Assembly: GCA_013398955.1 (NCBI GenBank)
Contig: VWPU01009739.1
Location: forward strand, 124,001 to 188,000
Length of the DNA stretch: 64,000 bases
DNA from: Callaeas wilsoni
Taxonomy: Eukaryota; Chordata; Aves; Passeriformes; Callaeidae
Direction: 5' to 3'
Part shown: piece after piece, positions 26,101 to 41,100 of the stretch
Layout of the letters: each line of letters begins with the position of its first letter
Numbering within the stretch: position 1 is the first letter of the stretch
Notes under the pieces: generated by a model
What the model was told of the DNA's origin: nothing
The model's database searches: none
What the model saw: the letters and a program-made list of their open reading frames with translations, nothing else
Program-made: the position numbers and the translations under genes

Positions 26101-29100
26101 GAACAGTGGAAGGTGTCCCTGCCCATGGCAGGGGTGGAATGGGATGAGCTTTAAGGTCCCTTCCAACCCAAAGCATGCTGTGACTTTATGATTCTCTCAC
26201 TCAATGATTTACATGTCCTCAGGCTAATAAATCTGGCAGACAGTTGATGCAGAAACTAAATAAAACAGAGGCAATTTAACCAGCACAAGCTGTTGGGCAA
26301 TGTGTGCTCGAGGCACAGGGACGCTGCAGCTACACGTCATGTCCCTCCAGTGACACAAAGTCTGAGCGGTTACTGCCAATTGCTTGGGCTCAGTTCAGTT
26401 TTGAAATGCCAGGAGCTGTTCACTGTTTCTATTCTTGAAGCTCTGAGTGGGTCCCCAGGCCTTTTGGGACACTTTGCAAACATGCAACCAAGTGTCTTTG
26501 TCCTTGAAGGCTTCCAATGCAAGATGATAATCACAGCCAGATAGGAAAACAGAAGCGAAAAAGCAGAAGAAATTATGAATGACTAAATGATTACTCATTG
26601 AGAACTCTTATTCAAAGACCCAGCACTGAAATTAAACCAAAGATTTTTAAACAGTCTGACAAATTTTTAGTAATTAATGTCGCGGAAAAAGTTCTTGTCT
26701 CACATCTGACCACTTGGCCTATCCTGCTTCCACAGTTTCTCACAGCATCAATCCTGTGACCACTGGAATAGCTGCTTACATACAGTTTTAATGAGAAGAA
26801 AGCTTTTTTTGTCCTGTGTGAAAGATGCACAGCATCACATTTGCCTGTCTATTCTCATCTGCCTGAAAACAAAGCTAATTTTAATTCGTAAAAAATTCAT
26901 AAAAAGCCTGTTTTTGAAAAATGTCTTTGGGAATAGAAGAAATCCCAGCTCTCAGTGTCTAGCGACTTCAGGAACTGCCAAAAGTAGTGAGAAATGTAAA
27001 AGGCACTAATTTAAGGACAAAGAAATATTAATGTGAAAAGTCAGTCGTTATGTAATTCCAGAACACGTCAGAAGTTTCCTTTTTGTCTGATTTATAAATA
27101 TTTGGGCCATTGAACTACAAACTTCTGAGAAAAGAGTTTTAATCCATTTTACAGCTTTTAATTAGCTTGCCTTGATGTTTGTGACAATGGTCATTGGTAG
27201 AGTGACCCAAAGTGTTCATTTTAGGAGTTTATTCACCGTAACTGCCCAGAAAGTTCTCCTCTTCACAGAGGAGAGGGCAATAAACCTACTTTAACGTCCT
27301 CTAGTAAACTTCCATTTTCCAAGATTATCTGGGCTGTGATCCAAGAGTATCTTTCATTAGCTCAAATAACTAAATAATTATGACCAGATTTGGCAGCTCT
27401 GAAATCCAACAACAACAGTGTGCAGAGCTGGTGCCTTTCTGTGTGGGACAGTAGCTTGGTCCCACTCAGACTAATCAGCCTTTGTTCTTATGCAGCAATT
27501 ATTCCTCACTGACCTTTGCAAGTCTGGAGCCTCTTTTATGTCCCCAAACTGACACACTTGTATGTCATCTGTCACCTCCTTCCCCTGCCTGTTCTGCCTG
27601 GTGTATTTGGATTTGCTTTATTTGCTGGCTATTAAACATTCTTTTGTTTCCTCCATGGTATTTATTAATCCTACATTTTTTATTCTGTTGGCAGTCTTGG
27701 GTTTATGGGAAATATTACATGCTGTGAGTTTCTGGGCAGATTCCTCAGCAGAGATATCCTGGCACAGTTTCACTCAGCTGAATGGCAACCTGTTAATTTA
27801 AGGCATGGTCCTACATGCAGATCCTCCATGCTATCCTAAGGATTTTAAGAATAGCTAATTAGTGAGTTGAACTATTTTTTACCTAGAAGTGCTGGGGGCT
27901 TTTACATGTTTTCTTTTTGTACTCTTTTTAGGGTTCCACTCATTAATTTTGTTTTAAAGTATTAAATCATAGAATAGCTGTGATTTCAGTATGAAACATT
28001 GCACTGTGTGTCAAAATGGACATTCAGCATTTTCAGGATAAATATATATCAGTGGATGTTCAAAATACATCAGGATCTCAGGTTATCAGAAATAGAAATT
28101 TTATGTGTGGTCAATATAAATAAATCTAATTTTGGTGGAGCTTTATAGCATAATGATGCCACATCAAAACAAAGGTAAGCAGAAAGAGCTTAGAAAGACT
28201 CCTGGAGACATCACAGACAATACATTTCTGTGCTCATTGGGTAAAAATAGTCCTGGCAGAAGATAAGTTGCGTATGAAAAGATTGTGTTTGGCTACAAAG
28301 ATTACTTAAAATTGGTATTGAGAAAATCATGTGGCTAAACACAATCTAAAGAAACTGCTGAAGCAGTAACACGGGGCTCTCATGTCACATGGTACCATTA
28401 TTTAAACCTTATCTCTATCGTTTTGTGGTCATAGTGTGTAATTTGGCATTTGGGGTTTGTGTACTATGCTGTACTCTTTAAATTTGCAGGAAATTCCAAA
28501 CTATTAGTGGACTATTTTTCAGTATGTTCAACATATTGCAAAGCATGGATTTTTAAGTAAAACCAAAGTCACTGCAGAACATATGCATCTTTTTGGTTTA
28601 CTCCACCAATCCTCTCCTGGACTGGGAGGAGGGATGAGGAATGCTTCCTATTAAACATCACTAAATGGGATATTTTATGAAGTATGGGAGCAGGCTTAGC
28701 CAACTGCTTTTACTGCTGCTTTTATCACCTCAGAGTAAAACCAGCAGATGATGCCAGGTCTGGACCCTTCCTCCACTTCTTCTGCTTCAATGCATCTTCA
28801 AGTGTATTTACTTCCCACTGACTGAAACACTCTTAATTTTTTCAACATATTCCTTTAGAAAATCTCCTGTTCTGGAGGTTTAAATGTCTTGTCCAACATA
28901 ATACAGCTTTTCTGATCTTTAATATAAAATTTAAAAAATGCTGAAGTTGCAGAGTCAGGAATCCAAAAGTGAAATAACCAGCAGAAGAAAGATGGCCACT
29001 GTGTCCTTTAATCTATCCATTTATATCCTAAACCACATAATACTGTGTTTAATTATATGAGCACACAACTTTATTTTTTCCAAAGGACCCCTACTTCAGC

Positions 29101-32100
29101 TACTATAAATCAGTGTAACTCCCCTGGTTTTTAAATTGATTTAGACCAGCTGGGTTCTAAGTGTTTATCTATATGTCAATGTCTTCCTTTGCCTCTCGCC
29201 TTTCTTACATCTTTTGGAAAATAGGATTGTTCACACAGGCAATGCCTTCATGTCTATTTCTGTGGGCACCAGGAGCTTTGCTGACAACTTGTTTGGCTTA
29301 GATAGTCCTCTTCAAGGCATCACAATACTCTGTGGGACGTTTTGTCCAAAAATCACTAATTACACTTCACAGGACTCTTTTAACCTAATCTAAGATGTGG
29401 AATGCGAGTCATGTGGCCGAGCTTCCTCACAGGGAGTAGCACTTTACTCAGGAAATGGGCTTAGTGATTCAAGATGAGGAGAGGTGGCAGAAGGAGCCCC
29501 TGAGAAAGCTGGGTTTGCTCTGTGTCACACCACCACGGGGACAGAGCCCTCAGGAGCCCCTGCTTTAGGCATCAGACCCAAAACCCCCCCGGGAGCCTCG
29601 GGCAGAACATCTGAAACAATTCCTGGTTCCTGTTACAGAGCACGAGGGGTTCATCCGGCAGGCAAACAATTCCGTGTGCCCCCGAGAGGATCCCCTCCTT
29701 GGCACAGCCTGGCACAGGGCACAGCCAGCAGGCACAAAGCCCCAGAGAACTTACTGTGCTGGGCAGGGATGCACGTTGCATAGCTTTGTTTCAGTCAAAG
29801 GCTTCGTCCTTGGGCCACAAAAGGAGGTGTTGACTCGTGCACGATGATCTTCCAAGCAAATTGCTTTTGCTGTAATGTGCCCTGGAAGTGTTAGAAGAGA
29901 ATACACTATAATAAACACGTATTTGAAATGTAAGAGAAGAAAGTAGTAGGGAACAATTTTAACTGAACAAGTCTAAACTCATCCTTGCTACAAATCCACT
30001 GACTTGAACTAAATAAAATATGGGTTTATGTGGCAACACGTTTTTAATGTTGATTTCCTCCTCTGTAGCACAGATACTACTGAAGTCAGATAAAACATTT
30101 CAGCTATAAACAGCAGATTTTCAGACTGTTCCCCCAGCAAAAATTACTAATCATTCAACTCCTAGTTCCCTGCAGACACTAGCAGTGCTTCCTTAGAGCA
30201 TTCCTCACGCACTTGAAAACTGCAAATAAACATTCTGTAAACTTTTTACAGTGAATCTCTACAGGCTCCAGAGTTCTGCAGGTCCCTGTACCTTAAACGC
30301 AATCAAGTGTCAGCAGCAGGACAATTACAGAAATGCCTTAAGTGATTTTATAGATTATCTTTAACTGAGATCTATCATTCACCTCACACATGGTTCACTG
30401 GGCACAGTGAATCAAATTTGGGAACAAGACTGTTCTCATCATTTTTATATCCATGCTGCAACCTTTTAAAGGGGAGGAAGAAAACACAGCTGTCACATTT
30501 TATGGCTGCAGTGCTCCTGGTGGATCTTTCTTCCATAAACCATTTACTGAGATGCTGTGAAGTTCTGACAAGGCACCAGCAAGGTATTCCTGAATTTCAC
30601 CTGAACTTTTTTGCCAACACAGGAGCATTTCCTTCAGTACCCAGTCGTATCCTTTGGTATTACAGATTTCCCACATGCCAGTTTTTTGCTCTCATTACAC
30701 CCCAGAATTACTTTCACTGACAAAACATGCAGGATTTATAAAAACAAATAGATGTCTGTGCAAGAAAAGAAGAATATGGCAATAAGAAATCCTCAGCTTA
30801 CATGGAATTTCAGACTTTGAACTGCCGGAATTAAAATATTGGTAATTAGACAATGAGAAGATGGGGGTGCAGCTGTTGGTGGAGGTCTTGACAGTATTTT
30901 AATCTTTGATTGCTCTCTGCAGATAGGATAAATTTTCCTAATTATTTGGTACCATTCTATGTTCCCAAATTACGACATCAAAGAATATAATTAATTTCCA
31001 CATTACTTCAACAGGAAGATATCATATGCATATGGGTTGACCTAAACAAAAAAGACTGACTCTCTGGCATGATTTTTTACTATAAAGGCAATACAAAGTT
31101 ATTTCCTCTGTGGTCTAAGTTATCAGATAAAAAAAATAAGGACCAGGTGTTCAGTGTAACCCCCTGTATGTATCAATGTATGTTTGCAAAATTAAAGGCA
31201 GCTGAAAAGATTTTGAGATGCTTTAAAAAGAAATGCAAAAGAAGAGGCTTGGCAATGGGAAAGTTACCTACCACCACCACAGGTCGCTGAGCACTCAGAC
31301 TGCACTGTCACCCAGGAGTAGCTGTGTTTTCTCACAGATGTCTTGTTTTCAGTGCTGGTTTTGGCAAATGTATATTCCCAAGCAATCCCAGGATTTTTGC
31401 CTTGTAACAGGATCTGTAGAGGGATATTTGGGGTTTGTTTAAAAAAAAAAAAAAGTGGGTGGTAGGGGGGAGAGGTTAAAAAAAGGATTCTGTCAGTCTG
31501 AAGGAAGATGAACTAAACAAGATACACACAAAATATATGTACACACAGCATGCTTGTGAGAGGATTATCAGGAGCCCCACAGGAAAAAGCATCAAAGCAA
31601 TTCCTAAACAGCAAAGCACCGCCTGGACCAGCACTTGCAGGTCTGTAAGACAGGGTGCAGAAACCCAGAGTCCCCTCCCGAAAACCAGGGGCACCCGACT
31701 GGGTCGGTGAAGCAGCACTGCCTTCAGCAAGGTGGGAAATGACCCCCAGAGCCTCCTGCGCTGCCCTGAGCCCGCGGCTCCCTGCTCTCACTGCCAGCCA
31801 CGGGCAGGGCACGGATTGGGGATCATCTCCCCAAGGGACACATCGCCTCTCCTTCGTAAGCAAGGCCCAGGCTGGTCCTCCTGGCAAGGAGGGAGCCTTT
31901 GCCCACCGAGCAGGACTCAAATGCTTTCCTGGCAGAAGCTTGAGCAGAGCAGCGGCACAGCCGTGGGGCTGGAGATGCCTTCCTCAGTCCTTGAGGCTGA
32001 GGGTATAAAACAAAAGTTTCTTTCTTGTAAAAACTCTTTTCTATGCGGACTGGTGATAAATTTTGCTTGCAAGACCCTCAGCTGGAATTTTTCTCATGGT

Positions 32101-35100
32101 GATTGAAGCTGATAAAGCTTCAGTACGGGAGAGAACCTGTCCTTGGGTGTCTACAGAGAAAAAAAGGATTGGAAAAATCTTTTATTCAGTGTTTCAGCAT
32201 AATGTGTTAGAAAATTTATAGAAAGTGTGATTACTGACCATAATAACAATCTTTTTCATTTAACTCGGGGAGCCCAGCTCTCGAGGGTGTACTATTTTAG
32301 TGGTGAATTATATTGCAGTTTTCATTCACTGTATTCATTTCAAGACTGCATTATAATCACTGCAAGATGCATGAACAACTGACACATACCTAAATTTGGG
32401 GAGAAATTTCTGCTTAACAACATTTATTTTAGAAACTTTTGGCAGCAAAGTGCATTTATATCCACACTTAATACAAGCAGTGCAGGAGTTTACAGTTACA
32501 GAGCTCTAATAAGTTTTAACTCTTCACCAATATGGATCTTGTGACAGTAATATAAAGAGCAGCTGCAGTTAACCTCAGTTCCTAAACATGCTTTTTGATA
32601 AGCATTAGCATTTCAAGTACAATTCAAGTCTGTGTTAATACTTGCCATTCAAAATATTAATAACTTCACTGATAAGTTTACATAATGTCTGACCTAAGAA
32701 CTTAAGCAATCCATACAAGTAGAATTGATCTCTGTATAGACTGGTTTCAAAAAATTTGCAACAAATTTGCATTTATTTTGTTTAAGACCAAGGAATATAA
32801 TAACATTTTGAAATGTAGCTAAGGGTTTTAAGGGGTTCTGAAAATGTACCTATTGGAAAACAGAAATTGCCCATGACAGTGAAAATTCAGACCAAATCTA
32901 CATGACCTGCAGCTCAGTAATGTTGAACACATGAAGGATCTGGACTGCAGAGTGTTTACTTTTCTAGAAGAAAGAAAAATGGATGCTATAGTTTCCATTC
33001 TTAGTAGCCAAAGATTTTGTTTCAGTCAGGGAAGCTCAATAATGATCCAAACTGAGAATACAGCAATAAGGGCTGCAAAAGGCAAATACTTCCAAATGAA
33101 TTGTAGAGTATGTGCCTTCTCCTGGCAGGATTCAGATTAGAAACTCCTTCAAGCACAGGTAAATCCAGTATTTCATGTGAATTTTTTCAGCCATTCAAGC
33201 TTAATTCATGAGCACCTTGGAATCCCTGTGAGGTTATGGAAGAAATAGATCTGAGAGTGATTACTAACCTCTATTTTGAATGAAAATTCTTGGTAGAAAT
33301 AGGATTACCAGATCTGCTTTAGGGGTGAGTCACAGATGCAAGTCTATATCACAAATATTTTACGAGAACAGGATTAAAATGGAATACTCTGAAATTAGGG
33401 AACATGAGAATTGAGACTGCTGTGTAACTCCTCTCTGCCCTGCACAGCTGCACCCCAGATCTCTGGATCTCTTACTGGCTTCCCAGGAAAGCCCCAGAGT
33501 GTCCAGTGCTCCCAGCACACGGGGCTCACAAATGAGCATCTCACAAAGCTTCTGTATTTCACTTTAGGCCCCTTCCCCAGTGTGGGGTTCTGTGCCCTAT
33601 TTCCTGTACTCTATTCAAACCATTCCCAGCGTAACTTTTTTCAGGCCTTTTCTTTTTCCCTTGGTTATTAATCATTATCTGATGTAAGTGTGATGAGATT
33701 TAACAGCCCCTTCAGATGAAGGAGAACATCTCTTCTATATAAATTTTTATTTTTACAAATCTATCAGACTGCTGATAGCAAAAAGTCCAACTGTTAAAAC
33801 AGCTGTTCTAGAGTTTGAATATTGAACCCCAAGTCCACTGGCATTAGAGTTTCCAGAGTAAACAAGTTACAATAACATTTTCACTCTACTGTTCTTCTCT
33901 CGAGGACAAATTGAGACAAATATCTGAAGCATAAAGCTTCAGAACATGTGATTCAGAAAAAAAATGCAGTGTGTTAACTGTGGTAAGAACTGACCCCTCT
34001 AATACTATTCTTTGTTTAAAACAATGCCTTCCCTGGTTCTTCTGACAGACCAGACCTCAATATGTTTTAATTTAGTTTTACTCATCCTACAAGTCTAAGG
34101 TATTAGCACAGATCTCAGCATCTTAGGCAGCCAGAAACACTTTCTCCCATTTCAGTAGGTGCTGTGTGTTCCTTCAAGTGCAGAGGCTGAAATTCTGTCT
34201 GGCCTTTTAATAAGTTGTGTCAAAGGAGGAGGAGGTTTTGTCCATACCACAAAACCTCGTGTAAGGGTTAGTCCTCATCTCATTTGATTCTGACAACTGT
34301 CATAAAACTGTGCTGTGCCAGTGGCCAAAAAGCAGCAAAGTTTAAAACTCTTCTAATAAAAATATCTTGAAGTATTAGACCGAACATTTGTCTTCTGAAA
34401 GTGCTCTTTGTGACAGTGGAGGCAAGGAACAGATGGAATGCATTCTGAACACGGAGCTCAGAACAGGAAAGGGGGAGGATGAGAAGGGAAGAGTGGCAGT
34501 TTTACTCCTGTTAGAGCGATATCCTCCTGGTGCTCCAGCAGAGTGAAGGGAACAAGACCCATGGGAATCCATCCCTTCAGGGAACAGCCACACAATGGTG
34601 CAAGGAGCTCGCAGCCATCTCAGTGCTTGGGGCAAATCCTGCACACCAGGCAAGCTGGGCCATACACGTTTTAAGGCCTTGGGCTACACCCTGTCCTTGC
34701 CCATTGGGAAGCAGCCACAATTCTAACAGGCAGGAGAAGGGAGCTTCCTCTCCATTTCCTGGCCAGCGGCCAAAGCCTGAGCCCCTTCCCACCCAGCAGG
34801 CTACAGGGGGGAATGTTTACCAAGCAGGAGCTCCACCACAGTCAGGTGCCTCTCCTCCTGTATCATCCCAGCTCCGTAAAAAAGGGGCAAAATCAAACTA
34901 TAGAATAGTACTGGAGACAAAAATATTGCAGGGCACAAAAATACATACGCTTTGAAGTTCCTGGAGCTCAGCTGAAAAATAGTACACCATGTATAATGTT
35001 CGACTGAGTTTTCATCAGGAATGCAATACTATTGCAAAGTTGCAATTTTGCCAAAGTAACGAGCATATAAAAAGTTTTCTATCGTATTTTCAAACATTCA

Positions 35101-38100
35101 TTATAAAGCCCTTTCTTAACAACCCAATAACTGAAGTCTGCATATTCAGCCAAGTTATCAGACCTACAAATTTGGAAAGACCTCCAGCGCTAGTCTACTT
35201 AACTGGACACATTCCAGCATCTTTTCAGCCAACTGGCATTTGCTCCCAAATTTACAGCTGGCAAACAACCTCCTTAAACATTTCCAGTTCCTCAACAGAA
35301 CTGTTTAATGTCTACCTTTAACACACCAACCACCTGACTTCAGACACAACACTCAGCAGCTCTGACCGCAGGGCGCAGAGTTATAAAATTTACAGCTTCT
35401 TGAGCTCGAAAACCACAGGCTCTACGGCTGGAATCTGCTGGATCTATTCTGAAGAAAAAGAGCTGTGGCTTTAGCTTAGGGCACAAAATGTTAAAACAAT
35501 GGATAAATTGAACTCTCCTGAGTAAAGAACCTTTTCCTTTTGCTGCTAATTTTGATGTGAAAGCTAAACTAATAAATTCTCTAAACTAACTGTGCATCTG
35601 CTCCTTTGTTAGAGATTTTTTTTCTTCTCATGGCCATCCTAAGTTTCCAATATAATACTCTCTTTTGCAGGTCAAATTTTTAAAGAATCTACTAACATTG
35701 CTTGGTTCTGATTGACTCGGTGCTTTCCAGTACTTTTTTATTGTGAGATGTGTATGTGAAGTTACTTACAACGCACTGAACTAGGAGAGATTAATTTAGA
35801 CGACCTAAATTCCTATTTCTTCACTTACAAATCACTGACAGAGTGGAGCTGAGCATAGAGGAAAAAAGCCAGGTAAAGGATTATTTTCATCTGCACACAT
35901 TCTGCATGTGCCTCATTTACAAAATGGGCGTGAGCCCAAATTCTGAATCCCAGCATCCACATCCCAGCATCCACACTGCCTTTGATCTGCATCCTCAAGC
36001 TGCATCTCCATGGCAAACATCATCTACATTTCCTGGGTCATTCCCATGCTTTGGAAGCCTTTGATAATTTCTTTAGGGGGATGTAACAATCTGCAGAGAG
36101 GGCAGACAGAGAAGTCTGTGTGAAGGCAAGTGCCTGGCTGTGCTCTGCTTGAGACCTGCAGCTCTCATCCACTGGGGATCTACATGCTGTTTAATAAATA
36201 CTGTAACATCCAACATCCTAAGCCACATTCTGATTTCTTTGTTCAATCAAGGATAATTCCACGGACTTCTATGCATTTATCCTGGTAAATCTAACCATGC
36301 AGCATACAGTTCCGGTGTAAAAGTGTTTAAAACAAGTTTTAAAACTGAGCTGTTGTCTTGAATGGGCAGTTACTGGATGGGATCCTTGACAGAGGCAGCA
36401 CAAGGGCTTCAAAGGAAAGTGGGAGAACACCTGTTTGGAAAGCAGTAAAGGAAGAATTACCCACTGGGTACTTAAGCCAAACCTTAAAACAAAAGGGGTT
36501 TTATCTCTTCAATACTTCTAAAATAACTTTAAACACAGTCCTAACTAAAAGCTTATGACAAACTACTGTTTTTCAAGAAAGTCCACTAAGGTCATTAAAA
36601 GAAAAAAAAAAAAAGAAGTATTCTTGAAAAGGTCCTATATGATCTCATTTCTACTTCAGCTGTTTCAAATTTATCTTCCATTGTTATTGTGCTCCATTTT
36701 TTCACTGTTCACATGCTAAATGTACAACCTTCAGGGATGCTGTCCAGCTAATCTCTCCTCACTACAGGAGAACCCTTTCATCCATTGTATTGAGTCAACA
36801 TCTGTATCTTATAAGTACATCTTAGGTCTCTTTAGCCTACTTTCTCTTCAGGGGAAATCAGTACAAATTTATCATCTAGTAGCTAATAATAAATGTAATC
36901 CTTTATAACTGCAACTTGGCTTTCTCTCAGTGGCAGCTACATCATCAGTAAAGCCATTCCACCTGGCCTCCCTTCTCCTGTTTTCCCCTATTGATAAAGA
37001 GGAAGTGATTTACTGGATTTAATTAGACATATTCCTGCCTTGAAGCTCCATTCACCTTCTCTTCCTGTGGATGTCTGCCTCTTTACAAAGCATTCTTCCA
37101 TCTGTTACTTATTGATGTTAAAATAAACTCTCTTTAATTCACAAAGATTTTGCAATTTCTTGATTTAACGTTTCACCAAGTTTGAGGTAAACTTCAGTGA
37201 GGATACTGATCCTATCTCATCCTGAAACACTTTGGTTTCTCCAGTTGTATTTGACTTCTCAAATCAGCCAATTCTTTCTTCATCTGCTTATCAATAGAAT
37301 GGAACACAAAATTACAAAACTCTCATGTTTTTAAGTTATTTCATCAATCCCTGGCCATGCAGCCTTTCTCATGCCCATGTAACATTTTTTTTCTTGTGCC
37401 CTTTCAGAATCTTTCCCAGCATTTGAGTGAGTCATGAGAGTGACTGAATACTTCACCAAGTGGACGTCCCCAGTGAGCCTCACACAGCCAGAGCCCTGTG
37501 AGGGTTCTCCTTCTCCAAAGGATTTTCAGCAGCTGGTGGATTTTCAGGCAGCCCTTGTTTGCAAAAATCGATAATTAACAATAAATATACTGACTGTTTC
37601 TCCTCAAGTTAAATATCTTTCAGTTAACAGAAAAACACTGACAAGGTCTTTAAACTGAAAGAGCTGACCTTGGATTACATCTGTCCAAATAACAGATAAA
37701 TGAGCTGAAGGTACTCAGGTAACTAAAAAAAAGAAAATCCAACATGCTTCTATTTAAGATGAGACAAAAATGCTACATAAGCTGTATTTTAAAAAGATAT
37801 GGTATCAATTCCTCATCCTAGATTATCATCTAACTATCATATTTCTACCCCTCTGACCAGTGACCATTATATCATATAATCTGCATTGGGCCACTTCAGC
37901 AACCGTTGTCTGAATCTATGACTATTTCTCATTTCCGCTTTTATTGGTTTTTGAAAACCCATAATCACCAAAATATCAGTAATATTAACTTCATAAGGAC
38001 ACTGATACACAAATTCTGAAGGACATCAGTTTACTGGGTTTTCCCTTCCCTCCCTCTGTGAAATCAACTCCTGAACAATCCAGAAGGGACCCTGATGAAT

Positions 38101-41100
38101 CCTAAAACCTCATCATGCATTCACCCTTCCAGCAGCTGTGCTCAGGAAATACTAGTCATGCATATTAATTCCACATTCATCCCACAATGTTCTCCTCTTC
38201 AGAAAATATCTGGCCACTACAGTTTGTATTTTTTCTCCCACAACCCAGTTAAATTACAGATTCACTACTCTTTGTCTTTTTTAGCATGATTCATTCCCAT
38301 AATTACATATATATATAATATATAAGTATAGATATGGAGGGGAGGGTTTGGTGAAATTCTAAAATTCTAGGGTAAATAAGAAAAGCACTTTATGTCTTTT
38401 TCTGGTCTCTTACCCATTTTTGAACAATGTTGAGGACTGCAATGTCTGATTAAATGATACGTGCTCAGCTGAACTATTGAAAAGCCTGACAGAAAAGCAG
38501 ATGCATAGGAACATACTGTACAATAAAATATAAATACAACACATCTCACAGAACTGCAAGGCTGAACTTGCAGTGTGCAAGACAATGGGAAATTTAAAGT
38601 TTTTTTTCTTATTTGCATCTCCTCCTCCTCTCAATACATGCTTCAGATGTCTCTTTCAAGAAAATATTTTGGAGGATGACTGCATTTCAAAGGAAGTGAT
38701 TGCCTTGAGCACAGACTTGCCAGACCTGTCTGATCCCATCCTCTCCCGGGAATGTTGCTCAGAGGACGTGCACAGCCCGAGCTTTCTGGATACCTGCAGC
38801 CTGCTTTGCATGCAGGAACAACGGCAAAAACCTGGACCATTTCGGTCACCACTCAAATCTCTACCAAAATTATAACTACAGAATGAAATGGGCACAAGCT
38901 GTTAATCTGGCTTTCAGTCACAGGTGAATGGCAATAAATACAGCTGCAAAACCTTCTATTTTCTGCCCACCTGAATAATAAAAGCTCCTGTATTATACGT
39001 ACAATCTATCCAAGTCCTCTATACCTGCAGTGCACCATTTTACAAGGACACACACTGAATTATTCTGGAGGAAAAACAACAAACCTAATCTAGAAAAGAA
39101 GTATTAAATATCTTTTGAATACAGCCTAATTTAAAAAAAAATTAAAAATCTAAAGATTACAGGAAGAAGTTGAGGTTCAAACTCTGGAAAACCTTATCTT
39201 ATAGAAAACTAATTTAGTTGAATAAAAAATTGCAGCAGGACGGTTTTGTGTGCTTCTTTGAAAATTACAGGTGAGATAAAAATGAAAACAGAGCTACACT
39301 GTTGTATGCTTACACACTCCTTTTTTTCAGCCTGCTATCAGTTTCTGGTATTTAGTGCTGAAGTAGGATTTGTTTCACTACTATGGCTGCAAGGAGACAT
39401 TCAGCAATATGTTTCTCAAAACATATTTCTTCAGTTTTCATTGGCATTTTTGCTTCTTAGAGTTACTGGTAAGTTAAAAATAATGCAGATCTCTGAACAG
39501 AAAATTCTGCATTTTTTTCAGAATTCAGTTTGTTGAATGTTGCTTAAATTATTAAAAGGGAAAAAAAAAATCTTAAATCCAGTTCACAGATACGTGTAAT
39601 TGGGGAACATATAACATTTTTAGTCATTAGAATCCCCAGCTACCAATGCCAGTGGTGTAGGTATTTCAATAAAAATACAAGGGAAGCTTAAATAAGCTCT
39701 GAAAGGAGCAACAGCCTCCAGTTAAATGTTACATCTTAATAAAACTGTTTAGCATAATTTGAAAGGATGAAAATAGAAGTGTTATTTGGCATTAATTTTT
39801 TTTTCTTTCATCTTTATTCTGCAAAGTATGTGCACGATATGCAGCCAAGTCTTCTTGCAGGCGATTTATAATTCATACTTCAGCCCTATAATAATAATAC
39901 AGCTCGAATCTACTTTGGGTTATGACAAATAAGATTCCTGGGAGTTCAGCTTAACATTTCATAGTATTTGTAAGTGTGGTTGTTTTGGTGTAAGGCAGAT
40001 GATTTGCAGACAGGGGAACATGTCTGTAACTCGTAGACCAAACTGATCTTTGGACTACAGGAAGATCCCTATGAACACACATACCCAAAATGAAAATTCT
40101 TCAATGGCAAAAGATGTTGCAAAAGACATTGTGATGTGGATCCTGAAATGCTGTTAGCAGGGAAATCTTCTCTTCTTGCATTCATTCTGTGAGAACTTTT
40201 CCTTTGCTGTGTAAGCTATGTAAACAATAGATAGGGTTTTTGTAAATAGCATTCATATCTGGTATCTTCTGACCTTGTGTACATTATATTAGGAAAAAAC
40301 ATTTCTAAGTGGGTGTCTGAGACTTTGACCAATCACCCTAGGAGAAGTGTGAACACTGTTCAATTGCTTTATGGAACTAGAATATATAAATGGTATTGTA
40401 AATTTAATAAATAATTCATTCCTCGCTCTGACTCCTGCCTCGCTGCATCTCTGAACCCCTGCTTGGAAGCCCACATTGTGAATTGTGGTGGCAATTTGTG
40501 GAAAGACAAGCCCTTAGCCCATGTCAAACTTCCCGTTCTAAAACTTGTGCTCACCCTACAGAGCTTGAACGTCCCCATGGTCCAGGGCCTTCAGTGGTTC
40601 TTAAGGACGCGTTTCAGCCCATTACTCAGCCAGCAGGAAGAGCAGCAAAGCTCTTCAGTATTCCAAATAAACACTTCGCTGGATACTTGTGAAAGCTTTA
40701 ATACCCCTTGAAGAATATACTTCATGTCCCAGTCTGTGCTCGCTCTTTCTTGGTTTAACAGGACCAAGCCGGGCACGGGAGCGGATTCCAGAGGCAGGGA
40801 TGCGGGATGGGGGAATGACAGCAGGATGCTGCCTGGGACAGGGGGCACGGCGCTGGCTGCCAGGCTCCCCAGGGGCAGAGAGCGAGCTCACCAGAGCACT
40901 GCCCCACGGTGTGGGAAGGAACTGAATCCCTGCTGGGGAGGGATCCTTCCATCCATTAACAGCTGCGTTACAAAGCCAACGACCTGCTAGAGCTAACAAA
41001 GACAAGCTAATGGAGTTAACAGGAAGCAAAGGCCTTGATGATTCAGCCAGAAATGGCCCTTCAGATGTTCTGATGCATTTTAAAAGAAAATCTAGCTCAG

